DNA of 64,000 nucleotides from CBDCGV01 sp965216955 (GTDB lineage Bacteria; Bacteroidota; Bacteroidia; Chitinophagales; JADIYW01): positions 1 through 64,000 of the forward strand of contig CBDCGV010000002.1 in assembly GCA_965216955.1 (NCBI GenBank), written 5' to 3'. Below are positions 63,316 through 64,000 of the stretch, one piece after another (position 1 is the first letter of the stretch; every line of letters starts with the position of its first letter). A model generated the notes under the pieces. It saw nothing but the letters and a program-made list of their open reading frames with translations, was not told where the DNA came from and searched no databases. The translations under genes and the position numbers were made by a program.

Positions 63316-64000
63316 TTAAATCAGTCCGTAAAGGGACCCTCCCTTCTCCCCTAATCTATCAACATGTTTTTCTATCTCGGGATCCTTTTCTAATGTTGGC
63401 GCATGATGCGGTTTAATTCGCGCATCTATAATTAACGATCCTCGGCACCCCCAATGCTTGTGTTCAATAAATGAATCAATTCCATGTATATCATGGGATG
63501 GATTACTTCTAGTAAAGGTCGCCCAAAGAAAGTTTTTAACATTCGCTGCAACAAAATCAGCATCATCACATAAAATGATTACAGCAATATCATCGATTGC
63601 ATCATCCCAAGCATCATTGATTAATTCTATTTCCTTTTTTGTTGACGACTCGCTTTCGAACGCAGGCATTGAAACCCCAATAACACCGTCCATAATTAAC
63701 CTGATAGTACTACAAAAGTCTGGCAGCTTTAAACTATTACTTATTTCTTTTGCTAACGTTCTACGTTTATCTCCGGCCGCTGCTATGACAACCTTTGAAC
63801 CGCTATTTAAATCTGTACCTGAATAATCTAGTGTATCAATTGTCGTTTTAGTATAAAAATGTACATCTCTTGTCCAATCAACGCGTTCTAAAATATATTT
63901 AAGAAACTCAATCTCATTATGTATATCGAGTTGTTCATTATCCTCTTTAGCTGCAATAATTAGATATTTAGCTAAAGACATTTGTCCAAATCCCAATATA
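63316..64000 (-). CDS. UbiD-family decarboxylase, C-terminal part (runs off the window)
   Basis: The frame stays open to the right edge, so this is the C-terminal part of a longer gene (family length about 600). The visible portion has FLWATFTRSNPSHDIHG, IEHKHWGCRGSLIIDARIKPHH and APTLEKDPEIEKHVDRL, as seen in menaquinone-biosynthesis UbiD homologues of Bacteroidota. UbiD enzymes use prenylated FMN for (de)carboxylation. A TTG could start within the window, but that would truncate the protein unnaturally. Confidence 0.85.
   Translation of the reverse strand, partial: ILGFGQMSLAKYLIIAAKEDNEQLDIHNEIEFLKYILERVDWTRDVHFYTKTTIDTLDYSGTDLNSGSKVVIAAAGDKRRTLAKEISNSLKLPDFCSTIRLIMDGVIGVSMPAFESESSTKKEIELINDAWDDAIDDIAVIILCDDADFVAANVKNFLWATFTRSNPSHDIHGIDSFIEHKHWGCRGSLIIDARIKPHHAPTLEKDPEIEKHVDRLGEKGGSLYGLI

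Overview
The window is a chimera. From about 3731 to the right edge it is a densely coded chromosome segment of a Bacteroidota bacterium, most likely of the order Cytophagales. The signs are an alternative complex III (actABCDEF) joined to an aa3 oxidase, Na+-NQR, a type IX secretion (T9SS) cargo protein and T9SS Plug protein, AT-rich DNA, and promoters that fit the TTG / TAnnTTTG Bacteroidota pattern. Bases 1 to about 3730 are different. They have no bacterial genes, contain satellite-like and inverted repeats and an AAT microsatellite, and carry a decayed pogo/Tigger-type transposase of the kind found in invertebrate genomes. The cytochrome oxidase subunit I gene is cut at the junction, so an assembly join between host and symbiont DNA is the simplest reading.

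Layout. 3.7-14.2 kb, minus strand: respiratory operon actA-actB-actC-actD-actE-actF-ctaC-ctaD (truncated). 14.5-31.5 kb: housekeeping and envelope genes, namely rsmG, an alpha/beta hydrolase, a predicted beta-barrel protein, a SPOR-domain protein, secA, purD, rsmI, an inositol monophosphatase-type enzyme, a DUF393 protein, a large T9SS-sorted protein, a PASTA protein overlapping a double-length D-Ala-D-Ala ligase, and aroQ. 32.4-41.3 kb: a plus-strand acyl-CoA catabolic cluster (crotonase, split AtuA-like pair, two acyl-CoA dehydrogenases of which one is fused to an SCP2 domain, thioesterase, zinc-less MDR reductase, CHK-type kinase) plus an opposing crotonase. Its promoter overlaps a perfect 14-bp palindrome. 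41.4-44.1 kb: an MscS channel, an OmpA-family protein and a helix-hairpin-helix membrane protein closed by a strong terminator. 44.1-49.1 kb: a Crp/Fnr regulator followed by two promoters that each carry TTGAT-N4-ATCAA at the same distance from a -7 element. These drive a membrane GyrI-like protein (and probably an outer-membrane protein) and a Rieske oxygenase/reductase pair. 49.1-56.6 kb, minus strand: nqrABCDEF and an overlapping lipoprotein hydrolase. 56.8-64 kb: T9SS Plug protein, thioesterase, tRNA-Arg(TCG), a Tat-exported GMC oxidoreductase, fabI, a MORN-like secreted protein, a YkuD_2 protein and the 3' end of a UbiD-family decarboxylase that runs off the window.

How it fits together. 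Electrons from NADH enter through Na+-NQR, reduce menaquinone, are passed by alternative complex III to its heme c subunits and then to the aa3 oxidase. The beta-oxidation-like cluster feeds reducing power into this chain. The most original signals are the self-contained Fnr-type regulon at 44-49 kb, the double Ddl with divergent second active site, the membrane-anchored NqrA, and the SCP2-fused dehydrogenase cluster.
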